From Phytoseiulus persimilis (taxonomy: Eukaryota; Arthropoda; Arachnida; Mesostigmata; Phytoseiidae): 64,000 nucleotides of DNA. The DNA lies in NCBI GenBank assembly GCA_037576195.1, contig CM075102.1:5084001-5148000 (forward strand), in the 5' to 3' direction. The first letter of the stretch is position 1, and each line of letters opens with the position of its first letter. The notes under the pieces were generated by a model. The model made no database searches. It had not been told where the DNA came from and saw nothing but the letters and a program-made list of their open reading frames with translations. The position numbers and the translations under genes were made by a program. Below are positions 1-10,950 of this stretch, one piece after another.

Positions 1-215
1 TGACCAGAACACAGTCGCTCATTTCCAAAGCTATTGATGAGTTATTGCTAACTTTCCACGATGTACAAGTCAGTAGACGAACACGGAACCGAAATTCTTC
101 TTCTCTACGTGAGCTTGGCATTGACCCGAGTCTGGCTCCGGCTCGTAACACGACCCGTGGAAATGAAGTGGATTCCCTCCGTTGTTCTCAACCTAGCGGT
201 CGCCCAGGAGCTCTT

Positions 216-609
216 CGTATAATCGGATGATAAATCAAATACTGTCCGGACATCCGAGTCCACCTAAGATCCCGCCGCTCGTGCGTTATCTCTGTTCCAT
301 CATCTTCTTGTAAGCCGGAAGGAGAACGGCACCGATTGTGGATTCTTCAACATGATGTCTAGCGTAAGCAGTGTTAGCGGATTCTCACGATCGTCACAGC
401 TTACGACGAAACCGTATAATCGGATGATAAATCAAACACTGTCCGGACATCCGAGTCCACCTAAGATTCCGCCGCTCGTGCGTTATCTCTGTTCCATCAT
501 CTTCTTGTAAGCCGGAAGGAGAACGGCATCGATTGTGGATTCTTCAACATGATGTCTAGCGTAAGCAGTGTTAGCGGATTCTCACGATCGTCACAGCTTA
601 CGACGAAAC
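216..609. repeat. 197-bp tandem duplication
   Basis: Two head-to-tail copies, 216-412 and 413-609, each beginning CGTATAATCGGATGATAAAT and ending TTACGACGAAAC. I count about three substitutions between them, so the duplication is recent. The second copy runs to about 180 bp downstream of the stop codon of the minus-strand gene at 793-1488. Bases 1-215 hold nothing I recognise. Confidence 0.95.
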
Positions 610-792
610 GAAATCGCTGTTTGCGTGGAAACCGTTTTGCTCCCCTGGTTCGAATCGCTTCCAGGAATCGGCTGGAATTTTTGAGGAGCGAGTACGCGGA
701 TAGCGATTGAGAAAGTTTTGCTCTTTAGAAGAACCTGTGATGTCCTGGATGGAGCCTTGTTGTAGACGTTTGTGGCGAGGATCATCGGAGAG

Positions 793-1488
793 CTATCGCT
801 GACCGATCTCTTGAAGCGCTCGTGCCAGAGTTCTCTCAAAGTGATCACGCTTCCTCAATACACACGCCCGGGCAGCCATTTGTAAGAGCGAGGAGTCATA
901 TCCAGATCGGAGTTTGATAGCCGCGGAGAACCGACTCATGGAATCGGCTTGTAAGCTTGGAACGCCATCCTGGACATCCACAAGGATTTCAAGCTCCGTG
1001 TTCTCAAAGAAGACCTGCTCTGAAATACCCGAAGATTTCCAGCGTCAGAAGATTTCCTCACCCTCGGATCACGACGGATGGATGGTGAAATAAAGTTCGT
1101 TACAGGGAGAGTCTCTTCGGCTTTCAGATTCCAGTATGATTCGAGGGGGCCCTTCTCTTGCTACCTCGAGGAATCTCATTGACGTACCTGGTCCGCTTCT
1201 GGACTTGGCTCGCAGCCATTTCAAGATGAATTTGATGAAACAAATGGTTGGATAACATCGGATCGCGTCTCCCTCTGAAGTCACGGTCAGCGCAGTTGAC
1301 ATTCCGTAAATGAGCAAATCTGGACCGAATTTGGTGCAATTTTCCACAGCGGGGTACCAATCTTCGTAAATCTTGGGCAGTCTCGCAAAGACATCCCGGA
1401 GATTCTTCTCCAGTCCCGCGAGGTCGTCTCTCCCAGCGCGCACTTGGACCACCAAAGCGATTGCGAGCAGAAGTCGGTCCAGCTTCAT
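793..1488 (-). CDS. small secreted protein, two exons
   Basis: Function is not recognised. The first exon (1488-1188) opens with MKLDRLLLAIALVVQVRAG, a typical signal peptide, in the context TTTCAAATG. It ends at an AG|GTACGT donor. A TTTCAG acceptor places exon 2 at 1019-793. The 168-bp intron is phase 1, and the joined frame is open for 175 residues up to a TAG. The mature part has four cysteines (NCTK, RCYPTIC, RAC) and a helical, Arg-rich C-terminus. Size and layout suit an extracellular protein stabilised by disulphides. A start codon followed by a similar signal peptide occurs on the same strand at 54972, hinting at a small family. The splice sites are predicted by eye. An unspliced frame runs on past the donor to a stop at 1069, so a retained-intron form is possible. 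Confidence 0.55.
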
Positions 1489-1829
1489 TTGAAACTTAAG
1501 AAAAACTTAAGTCTGTCGAGAGTGCAATGGAACGCAGTAGAAGGTGCGTTGTGGGGCTGGCGTATTGGAGAAACCAATGAAAATGCGCACTTTTGTAGGA
1601 CGGGCTTCGATTCGCTGCAGGTTCTCGGCTTGTGAGCGAACGTGGTCGATGGAATCTCGTCCGGATATTGTTCCAAACCGGTAGTTGTCGCGGCCGCAGT
1701 TCCCATTGAGCCCTTTCCGCAGACGTCATTCAAAGGCTTTCGACACTGCGATACATTCCACGTCCTTCCGATGATCTCATAGTGGATGTACTCCATCGAG
1801 GCATCTGATCCTTTTGATTGAAAAACCAA
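1485..1829 (-). other. open frame upstream of the secreted-protein gene
   Basis: A 114-codon minus-strand frame containing the Cys pair in SQCRKPLNDVCGKG. Its TGA overlaps the ATG of the 793-1488 gene in the sequence ATGA. It could be an upstream ORF in the leader, an exon of another gene (a CAG acceptor lies just before it) or chance. I do not recognise the product. Confidence 0.2.
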
Positions 1830-2599
1830 CAGTCTGCGTGACCGAGATCGCTACGCCACGTGCATGGGAAGTTTCAACACAGGTCGACTTCAATACATGA
1901 CGCTCGAGAAGGGCGAGCGTGATGGAATGTCAGCATGCCTGATCTCTGAATGGACAGTTATGCTGATAGTCGAATGACTGAGAGTGATTGGAACAGCACT
2001 CAATTTCCGCGGTGGCGTCTGAAAGTGTCAAAATTTCCCCTGAACTCAACAGCTACCTTCTTTATATGCTTTGCTATCATATATCCCGTCGTTGACATAT
2101 TCTCGGAAGCTTGAACGAGGAGAAATTCACAATATGTTTGTGGACTTCGGATTTTTCCATGAGAAGTTTCAAAGAGAGGGGGAACAAAGCTCTGAAGATC
2201 CGACATTCTTGCCACCCCTGGAAAACTCACGGAGCTCGCTAACGGCATCAGAGCTTCCTCCGATGCATTTAATCGGAGTCTACTAGAATGTCCTCGACCA
2301 CCATCCCGGGATGATTCATTTCTTTCCGAAAAATGGGTCGTGGGAAACATTTCGAGCGCGGTGGAATCCAAGTAATAAAGTCATTGGCTACCCTGCGATG
2401 TCCGAAAGATCGAACTTCGATCGAAACACTGGGCCAGCGGAATACCCTGAGGCGGAGAGACAAACGTTAACGTCGCGATGAGTACAGACACCTACGCTCT
2501 GCGACCATTGTTCCGCAAGTGAACATTGTCTTGGCTGCGCGAGAGGATCCTCTCGTCACCAGGTTCTTGATGAAAAGTTTTCCTGAATCAGATTGGGAT
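1830..2599. other. intergenic, nothing recognised
   Basis: Short frames on both strands (for example 2000-2371 minus) show no domain, signal peptide or convincing splice sites. I see no RNA gene or clear repeat here. Confidence 0.5.
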
Positions 2600-5190
2600 C
2601 GGCTGGTGCATGCCTCTAGTGGTTGCTGGACGAAATCGTTATGGGTCAGCCTCGGTTCATCCTTTTTTTGACCAGGAGCCCGATGCTCATAATTTGGAGC
2701 GATGTTCTTTACTTGCTAGAATATTTTATTATTAAGGGATTTCACCACTACTCAACTGCTAGGGTCGCTGACTATAGCCGTATGTCTGGCACACATCTAT
2801 CATTGTTTTGATGTAATTTTTCATTCCCTGCCAGAATATCACTCCTTCTGCTCGGCGGAGTGTCGCCTCGAAGCCCAGATGTGATCGGTGACACCTCTGC
2901 AGCCTATCTCTGCGCAGACTCTTCGGAATGAATAGGCCCGACCTACGAATATGAGGCTGTCGTCGACCCTTAGCTCCTCTTCGATCGATTTGAAGTTTTC
3001 CAGCATACTCTCTTTTTCTATGGCTGACCCTTTCCGAATAGCTCGTATGAGCCTAGCACAACCACCATCTTGCGCGGTGTGATGTCCTCGAGTACTGGAT
3101 CAGATATGCTGGTTCCGTCATGGACATTTATGTCTTCCCATTCTATTCGATGAAGAGTTTCTTCTGGTGATGCCGCGTTTGTAGCCCGGAGAGGAGCTCT
3201 ACTCAGAGTGTCGGCGATGACGTCCCTCTTGCCATATAGTACATGGTCCCAGCGAAAGCAGCACGACACAATAGCCAACATCTCTTTTTCCATCGCGACG
3301 TATCCCTTTTCTGCCTCCGACAGAGCGTGTGAGTGATAACAGACCCGTTTCCCCTCCAGGAGCAACACCGCTCCCACGCCTTGTTCTGAACTCTCCGTCT
3401 GCTATACAACTGGTTTGTTGACGTCATGGTAGGCCAACGTTGGGGAGCCCGCAAGTCGCTTCTTGATCTCCCTGAATACACGCTCCCGCGATTCCATCCG
3501 CATGAATCTATTGCTCTTGTTTGTCAGCTCTCGCAGCGGAGTCGTGAACTCCGATAGTCCTGGTATGAACGGTATATGGTAGTTAACCATCCCTAGAAAT
3601 CGTTGCACCGCCTTTGTGTTCTCTGGCGGAGTCATGTCTGTGATGGCTTCAATCTTGTTGGGGTCTAGTCTGCCTCCCTGATGAGAGGTCAGGTGACCCA
3701 TGTAGCGAGCTTCTTTCAAACAGAGCTGCAGTTTGCGCTTGCTGAACTTCAATCCAACCTCTCTCTCGTCCTTTGGAACAAGGCTCTTGGGTTCCGATCG
3801 TGACCTCTTTTGGCTTCCTCGCGTGGGTCTCCTGCTCCGTACACCAGCGTGTCGTCGACAATAACTCTTGTTGCTACCGCTGGTTTCCTTGGTGCCGCCT
3901 GTCTTGGCGTTGCCGTTATGTCGATCTCAAGTTTGACAGGTGGTCGGATGCATCCAAGTCCCTCGAATGTCGGCGTATTCCGCCAAGAGCTCATTCGTTG
4001 TCGGAGGTTCTGCTTCCGCTTTGTATACTCGCTCAACGTTTTTGTGAAGTTTGATTATTCCCATCGCTCCGCACATTTCGCCTGATAGCTCTGTATCCAC
4101 CGCCTTGTGGGTCACTTCGAACGGTACCCTGTATTGCCTATCGTTGTACCGACATCTGAGAGTGAACTCTCCCAAGGATTTCGTCCGCTCTTCTGTGTAT
4201 GACTTCAGGATAAAACAGCGGGTTCCATCTACTTGCTGCACTGCCCCTCCTGCCGCGACCATCCGACGGTATGTCTGTAGACTCATCGCCGACACCGTGG
4301 CCCCCGAGTCAACCTGTCCTCGCAGACACTTTCCCATCGGAAGTCGCAACATGACGAAATATTTCCTCGCTCTGGTTTCTTCTCTGTCAATTTCGAAATG
4401 GACACTGCCTGGGTGGATGGTGGCTGCCGCAGAAGTTGCACATCCGCTTTCCTGGTCTACTCTGCGCTCCTGTTCTCGCTGTTGTTTAGGCGCCCTCCTT
4501 GATGCCACCGCTTTGAGGTCGGCCTTGTTGCTTCCCTGAAGCTTCTGCGTGATAGTTGCATGATCTTTCCTTCGGCTCCCTTCTTTCTGGACTCTTGCAG
4601 TCGCGTATCGTCCGCCTCTGCTCCTCTCAAAACCGCCAGTACGTCTTCGACGGTCCATTCGGTGTCCTGATGCGCTTCGCGAATGATTCGTATGGCTTGT
4701 TCCAGATTCGTTCCACAAATGAGCTGATTGATTGTCAACTCCGTCTCGTTTGTAAACCTGCAAGGCTTCACCACCTTGATGGTGCGATCAAAAAAATCTG
4801 AAACCGATTCGTTTTCACCCTGTCGCATCCTGGTGAATATATCCATATGGATGTGGACATTTCCGAGCGGGCTGAACTTCTTATCTGGCGTCGCTATGAT
4901 ATTTTCCAGAGTTGTGCACCCTGCGTTTGGATCTGCTACATCATCCGTGACGAGTGCTCCCAGGGTCAGGCTCCTCTAGAGTTGCCGGTTGTGATCTCCG
5001 AAACTCGCACGGAATATGGCCACTTCTTTGGCTGACGTTCCGGCGTATATTTCTTCCACTTATGCGTAACCCTGGAACGCTTGAAGTCTTCCAATGCTTC
5101 ACTGTTATCCGATCCCTGAACTGAACGGAACGCGTCTGGCTGTCGCGTTCTCTTCTTGTCTGGCATTTCTATAGCTCCTGGAGTTGTCAC
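2600..5190 (-). mobile_element. Ty3/gypsy LTR-retrotransposon fossil
   Basis: Read on the minus strand, the parts come in gypsy order: a gag-like stretch (about 4850-4460), an aspartic protease with a DSGA active-site motif (about 4330), remains of reverse transcriptase (about 3900-3400), RNase H with the EKEMLAIV-type motif (about 3400-3200), and the zinc-binding start of an integrase (about 2900-2750). The element is broken, with roughly half a dozen or more breaks, and the coding region is shorter than in a whole gypsy element. I found no flanking LTR pair or target duplication, so it is probably old and truncated at both ends. The borders are approximate. Confidence 0.85.
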
Positions 5191-6071
5191 ACGTCACTTC
5201 TCTTCGAAAACGTTCCTCTGGTTCTTCTCAACTTAGTCATGACTGCGCCATGAGAGGAAGCTCTCAAGGATATGACTCTTTGTACCGGTGATCGTGATAT
5301 ACAACTGAATAGCTTATTATTGACTCCAAGCAGACTCCTTTTCGACGACGAAAGCGCGCGATAAGGCGCCAAACGGTGATCTACCAACAATCAGCGCATC
5401 TTTCTGAACTACAAAAAATCGCTCGAAGACTGGGAACTCTCGTTCTGGAGCAGAAAGAAAAATGCGAAACCGTGCAGAGAATCGCAGTCTACATTCAAAG
5501 ACTCGCTTTTCCGGACAACAACATCTCGCTCCGCATCCGATCATCGCAGATCTAGCCGTGAACGATGAATGCCGCTGGGGCATGCCAACAACTTATTAGG
5601 ACCGTGACAGCTCTCCCTGTAAAAATCGGTCGGTTGACTGGGTGGCACACCGCTACAATTCACCGTTGCAGGGGAGAACGATTGCTGGCCATTTCCTCAA
5701 AGTTCCGTCGACCAAAAATCGAAGCAAACTCCAAACGGCCTCATGCTTCCCGATTCTCGTACTCTCAAAGTATATCAACTCCTATATTGAAAGTATCACG
5801 AAAAAAACCTACGAGAACTCTTGATCATCAACGAGAAAGAAACTCGGCGCCTCGTCGCAAATCAGCGAGAATCCAGGCATTCCAGCCGACCCATGCAGCG
5901 TTGGGAGTTCATTGCGGAACTTTGAAGCCTTCGTTGGGGTTAATTCCTGCGGTTTCCCGAAATCGAAAAGGCGGGGTAGCTCTCCTCCATCTCGAAACTG
6001 GAAGAGAACAAAATCGACCCTCGACCGTTCTACATTCAACAGTCAGGCGAGCGCATTCTAACGGCTCGGTC
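5191..6071. other. region upstream of the 6072 gene
   Basis: Lies between the gypsy fossil and the secreted-protein gene. From 5565 the plus strand is open in the same frame as the downstream gene, but this part has the look of untranslated leader (mixed, Arg/Ser-rich, no domain). No TATA box or clear promoter was identified. Confidence 0.4.
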
Positions 6072-6893
6072 ATGCATCTCCTGGTTTTGTCTGTCATCGT
6101 AATCGGCTTGTGCTGTCCAAGTTGCGCGGCAGCCCCAGCACTATCGGGCTCACCGTTGGCCAAGCTCCTCGACGTCGCAAGTTTCTTCGCGGAGAAAAGT
6201 GTTGAGCAGTCCACGAATGAAACTGCCTGGAGCCCCTGGTTCATCCTCAAGACTGGGATGGAATACATGGCTTCATCGAGAGACGACAACAGGGTCAAGG
6301 CCGTCTCACTTGGAAGGATCAAAGTAGCATCCGAAGCGCACAGGGCGGATGAAGCCATGAGAGGATCGGATTCGTCACCGGCTTCAGGACGAAGGCGTCT
6401 TCAAGGTGAGAAAAAATACAGAAAGCGGAATCATGGTTCCTCTCGCGGCGCTGACATCTCCGACGCAACCGAGACGATTCCGGGGGAGCACTCATCCCCG
6501 AGAAAAAATCGACCCTCTTCTCGAGGTGAAGGCAGGGAAAGTGAGAAAAGTGACGAGACATCGTGCCCTCCGGTTATAGATCATCTGCTCGGAGACTCTT
6601 CAACGAGGAACGTAACGTTGGAGTTCGCACGGTTTATTATCGCCAGAGCCAAACGGATTGGACCAAATGCGAAACAAACTCACACGAAATGCTCAGAAAA
6701 ATATCTAGCCTCTGAGACCGTGACTGGCCTCCTACCTTCGGATGAGCCAGAGAAGACTGCGATATTTGCTCTGGTGGAGATCCTTCGAAATAGAACAGCG
6801 TCAGTGAAAGAAGAGGAAACGACGTCACTGCAGTCGGTTGATACAGCGATGCCATCAACCTCAGAGAGGCCATGGTGGAATCAATGGTGGTAG
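6072..6893 (+). CDS. secreted protein of 273 residues, function unknown
   Basis: I choose the ATG at 6072 and not the earlier in-frame ATG at 5565. It begins a clear signal peptide, MHLLVLSVIVIGLCCPSCAA, with likely cleavage after an Ala-rich site, whereas the preceding 169 codons look like leader. The mature protein is hydrophilic. The middle (about residues 95-155) is rich in Ser, Arg, Lys and Glu and looks disordered. The C-terminal part has a few hydrophobic helices (around LEFARFIIARAKRI and AIFALVEILRNRT) and ends in PWWNQWW, an unusual Trp-rich tail. One N-glycosylation sequon (NETA) follows the signal peptide and another (NVTL) lies further on. The stop is 10 bp before an AATAAA, so this is probably a complete single-exon gene or a last exon. 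I recognise no family. Confidence 0.55.
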   Translation: MHLLVLSVIVIGLCCPSCAAAPALSGSPLAKLLDVASFFAEKSVEQSTNETAWSPWFILKTGMEYMASSRDDNRVKAVSLGRIKVASEAHRADEAMRGSDSSPASGRRRLQGEKKYRKRNHGSSRGADISDATETIPGEHSSPRKNRPSSRGEGRESEKSDETSCPPVIDHLLGDSSTRNVTLEFARFIIARAKRIGPNAKQTHTKCSEKYLASETVTGLLPSDEPEKTAIFALVEILRNRTASVKEEETTSLQSVDTAMPSTSERPWWNQWW

Positions 6894-6903
6894 CGATCAG
6901 TGT

Positions 6904-6909
6904 AATAAA
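6904..6909 (+). promoter_or_regulatory. poly(A) signal AATAAA
   Basis: Canonical hexamer 10 bp after the stop codon of the 6072-6893 secreted-protein gene. This spacing is short but workable, and it supports the gene ending here. Confidence 0.6.
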
Positions 6910-7401
6910 AAGCCGGACGAGATATAATTGTGTATCAATCAATCCGCTAGATATGAACATCAAATTTCGAATTCCTCGCGCAAGTCCATCCAACGAAGGC
7001 TCATCTTTCTTTCAATGAAATGGGGCGGGAGCGTTGTTGCTCTGTCAGCCCCGATGGTAACGTCGAACTCATGCGTGCACGTAAGCAAGAAACACAAACC
7101 CAAAAAGCGTAGAACCAAATATTCCAGGAGCGCGGATGCGAACCTTCGCCCAATCGGCTTGCCTCCGGGAACTTCGCAGAATATATATCGGGGAGGGTGG
7201 GATCGGTTGGAGAACTGTCGAAATCAGATATACCCCAAACTACCAGATATCTACGTCGCATATTGCAAATAACATAGAAACGTAGGATTCTCGCAGCCTG
7301 TCCCGTCGGAGCCGGAAAGTACTCGAGAGATGGCCGGAGCTCTGCTGGGCGATGGTTGCTGTTTCAAACGATCAGATCGCCATACTCAGAGCACTCTGAT
7401 T
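6910..7401. other. intergenic, nothing recognised
   Basis: No gene, RNA or repeat seen. Short open frames here carry no motif. Confidence 0.5.
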
Positions 7402-7603
7402 GCCGGAGACCAATGGAAGTGAGCGTGAGTCTCATGAGTCTGAAGTAGTTCTTGAAGATCGGATCTCAGCCGATCAATTAGACAGTGGTGTTGATTTGGA
7501 GGATTCGTCTCACGGCCCATCCGATAGCTCAGTTGAGGTGCGAGTTGCTCAAACGTCGCCACGCTTCGACCCTCCCAACCTGACGAGCATTCCCGAAACG
7601 TGA
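7402..7603 (+). CDS. possible terminal exon, acidic tail
   Basis: A short open frame rich in Glu, Asp and Ser (for example SGVDLEDSSHGPSDSSVEV) that ends 41 bp before an AATAAA at 7645-7650. A stop codon lies directly before it, so it would need a splice acceptor near 7405 (GGAG is available). The acidic, low-complexity composition resembles the C-terminal tails of transcription factors and of the MULE proteins elsewhere in this window. It could equally be chance. Confidence 0.25.
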
Positions 7604-7644
7604 CTTGTATTCAACTTGTATAACTTGTGTATTAATAAGATTCA

Positions 7645-7650
7645 AATAAA
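7645..7650 (+). promoter_or_regulatory. poly(A) signal AATAAA
   Basis: Hexamer following the candidate acidic terminal exon at 7402-7603. It is the main support for a gene end here. Confidence 0.35.
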
Positions 7651-10600
7651 TCTTTCGAAATTTCTTTCCGAACTCGTTCTTCGGAACTAGGTTTTCTCGT
7701 CTGAAGTAAGCATCGAAACTTGCTCCGAGTCCGAAATGACGAACCCGGTCCAGCTCTTTGTTGATGGACAAGTTCGCAAAGGACTGATCGCAGTGAAAAA
7801 CTATGAAATTTAAGGCCGAGACCACCTGTTCAGTGGCTAGAATCACTTCATCCGGATATTGAGGACCATCTGAGTACCTGGATCAAGAACCAACCCTCAC
7901 CGGGCGCGAACAAACTCATCGCACACCCGTTACGCACGATCCGTTCGCGATGATCTGGGCTCTTGGTTCGCGGATACGGTCCTTACACGCCGAGTGTACT
8001 CAACGCATCGTACCACCATCGAAAGCTAACCGGAGCGAGCCTTGGTGGAAAATTGGTGGAGAGACGCATAAGAGACACACTCTCCATAATTATGTGACCG
8101 GGCCGACGTATCGTCGTATCGTGGACAACGTCGAATGCCCCGGAGTGACTAATCCGGGACACGACTTGCAGGGAACCGCCGATGGGGGGGGAGCGGAGAA
8201 CGCTGCAACGAACAAGGTGCCGTCGACAACAAACTGAAAGACTTACAATCTCCAGGGAGAAGTTCTTTCACATGTACTGTGCGGGGGGCGGTGGACCAGT
8301 CCGCCCCGGGCATCAAGGTTGCAGGAGCATCAGGATGCCACTGACAGTGGGAGAAACGCGCTCATACAGTCTGTGAGATAATACGTTTGATCACTCACGA
8401 AATGAGCGTTCGGAATGACGTCCGCGCTGTCAAACACCTTCGATCATCTCCCGATTAGGCATCGCAAGGAACCGCAAATTTTCGGAACCGCGGCCAACGG
8501 CCGAAATGATGGGGGCTCGCTCTGAATTTGTCGCTCGATCCGTCTATGATGAGTCACGAGTTGGCAGTGGACTGCTTTCGTTCAATCCATGCTGTGTCCT
8601 CAAATGTTTGTTCAAAGCGCTCGTCGATCTTTCTGTCTTTAATTCCTGAGTTTCGAGATACGAAAACAATTACTTACTGGGTTTGGAACTCCGAACGCAA
8701 ATGCAGCTACGGTCAGAGCTATATTTTTCGTTTCCCCCAGCTGCTGGGAGTCAGTTATCTGGAGCATCCTATCGTGCGAAAACGTGTGAAATGTCTCGAA
8801 CATTCTAGCTCCATTCAAATGCCCACGCCGGAACAGACTGTGCATTTGGCTTGTACGCCACGTTTCAAAAACCATTTCCAGACCCAAATTTTTGGGTGCA
8901 CCACTTCAGCAAAACCACTCATCGTTGCGTCCCGTAGAGTGGGGAAGATTCCTCGTGACAGAGAACGGGATTCTCTCGGACAAAACCGGATCACAAAAGC
9001 GAGCTCAGAGAGACATTTTTGACGATTCGTGCAACGATCCGTACCATGCGACTTGCGCAGCGCGACGGCGCGACGTGAGCAGAAGCAGAGAGCATGGTGA
9101 TTTTGAAAATTTGGCGCTCTCGCTCCTTCGAGGCATGGACCTGGTGTGCAATGGAGTAGCATCGCCATCGTGGCAAGCTCCTCAGGGAGTGGGTGTCGGC
9201 CTGGCGGTGGCTTCAAAGGATACTTCTGAACTTTCACTGAAGTTTCGGCTCCCATTCTACCATTCGAACTGAGCTCTACCAAGGCAGTGCACGGTGGAAG
9301 TCTCGGCTCGCTGATAAGGGCGCTACATAAAAGCTTTTTCCGCGCGGCTTCTTGCGGATCCTTGCGGTTCCAGAACCGCGGTTCGGAACCGCTGCGATGC
9401 CTACTCCCGATAAGTCTGGAAGGGGAAGGTCGTGAGCCATTCTCTCTTCTTTGTGAACCTGTGGTCTCGGAACAGAGAGCACATGGGCGCACCGAATCAC
9501 GATCTTCCGTACGCAACATTGAAGTACTCATCTTGAAAACCGTCACACCGCTTAACCCGCGAGAAAGTTTCTCCATAGCCCCGCTAGTAGTTCCGTCAAA
9601 GAGCAACTGGGTCCAACATTCGCCCCGAAGACCGTGCTCTATCTTCAATCAGGAAGATCGCGTGAATTTTGCTTGATTGCTGTCGTATTCAGGGCGGAAT
9701 GGTTTACCAATTCTTATTCAGAGACTCTAGTTTTCTGAAACTAGCATCAATTAGCCCTGGGTTGAATAGTTAACCTGGTCGTCTCGGGGATCCACAGAAA
9801 TTTAAAGCGACCTATGCCATGACAAGCTCTCGTGGTTTCAGAGTTCAGCGCGTGGAAGCTTCCGCGATCAAATTCCTCATTCGATTTCTGGCGCGATTCC
9901 CAGAGTAGTTATCGTAACGAGGAAGTAATTCGGGGCGTCGGCAGGGCTACTGTTATTCCACGACAGCACTGAAAATCGGAGAGAAATCAAGATCCAACCA
10001 AGTGTTACGCTTGGAACACGTTTTTCCGATATGTCCAGAATGAACTCCTACAAACCCGGTCCCTTGGCTTCAATCTGCGTGACGGGGTCAACTGGGCCGA
10101 CCAATCCAGGGAACTCGATGGAACGGATCTCGGATGCTCGTAGCTCCGTCGGATGGTCATCTTCGCAATCAGTCGGATGTTAGTCTGTCGTTGAGGATGG
10201 CGCCCGTGAGAGTCGATTGTTGTCTCGTAGGTGGTCGGCCGTTCGCGTCGCCTGCTTCTCTGGTGGCCCGTTGGAGCTTCTGGATACTTTTGTCTCACAT
10301 CCATAGAGAAACTGCATATTCAGGGTTCCGACTCTGGAAATACGTTGTGAACTTCTCACTTTGATCGTAGTGTCTGCATCTGTTCCGATGAAAGTACCGA
10401 AGTTACCGCGAAAGCTCGATTCGAACAAAATGCCACTTGCAACCAGCCCGAATATCTTTATCTTCATTGCTCATTACACGCGGCATCCTAGGTGGCGTGG
10501 AATGAATATTCCATGTCAACAGCCAAACAGTAAAAAGGAAATCAGACACAGCCTAGAGGATACGAGACAGTTACGCGCCATCGAGCGGATTCGTAACGAG

Positions 10601-10950
10601 GGATGCTCGGCACGCTAGAGGTAGAAAGTCAGAGGAACGAATTCCATGGGTACATCTTAGCGGAGCGCGAAGCAGTGGTCCAAGGTGATGTGTGTCCAGG
10701 ATTTCAATGCGCTCAATTCTGAGCGTTTTTGGAGGAATTCTTCTCAAGGGATTTCTATCCAGGATTCAGCGCAAGAGCCAGTTCGTTCACAGAGCCTGTA
10801 CTGAAACTAGAAACGGCTCACGGTTTCATCCATGACTCTGCAACCGGAAATTCCTGGTCGCTGCATTGCACAGCAACCTAGTGCAGGAACTCGGGATGGT
10901 GAAGCTTTCTGCTATCGAAGGAAAAAAATTGAGACAGCCCAAGCAATTAC
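7651..10950. other. 3.3 kb with no recognised gene
   Basis: Several open frames exist (7529-7846 minus, 8528-9022 plus, 8815-9648 minus, 277 codons) but none has a domain, signal peptide or consistent composition. The longest has alternating low-complexity stretches typical of chance frames in GC-balanced DNA. The region just before 10950 would be intron of the fibronectin-III gene on the minus strand. Confidence 0.4.

Noticed and set aside
2600-5190. Flanking LTRs or a target duplication for the gypsy fossil
   Set aside because: I searched both flanks by eye and found no convincing long direct repeat. The element is treated as truncated.
5565-6071. Upstream in-frame ATG as the start of the secreted-protein gene
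   Set aside because: It would place the signal peptide 170 residues inside the protein. The intervening codons look like untranslated leader.
8815-9648. 277-codon minus-strand open frame as a gene
   Set aside because: No motif, no signal peptide, uneven composition and an overlapping open frame on the other strand. Chance is more likely.
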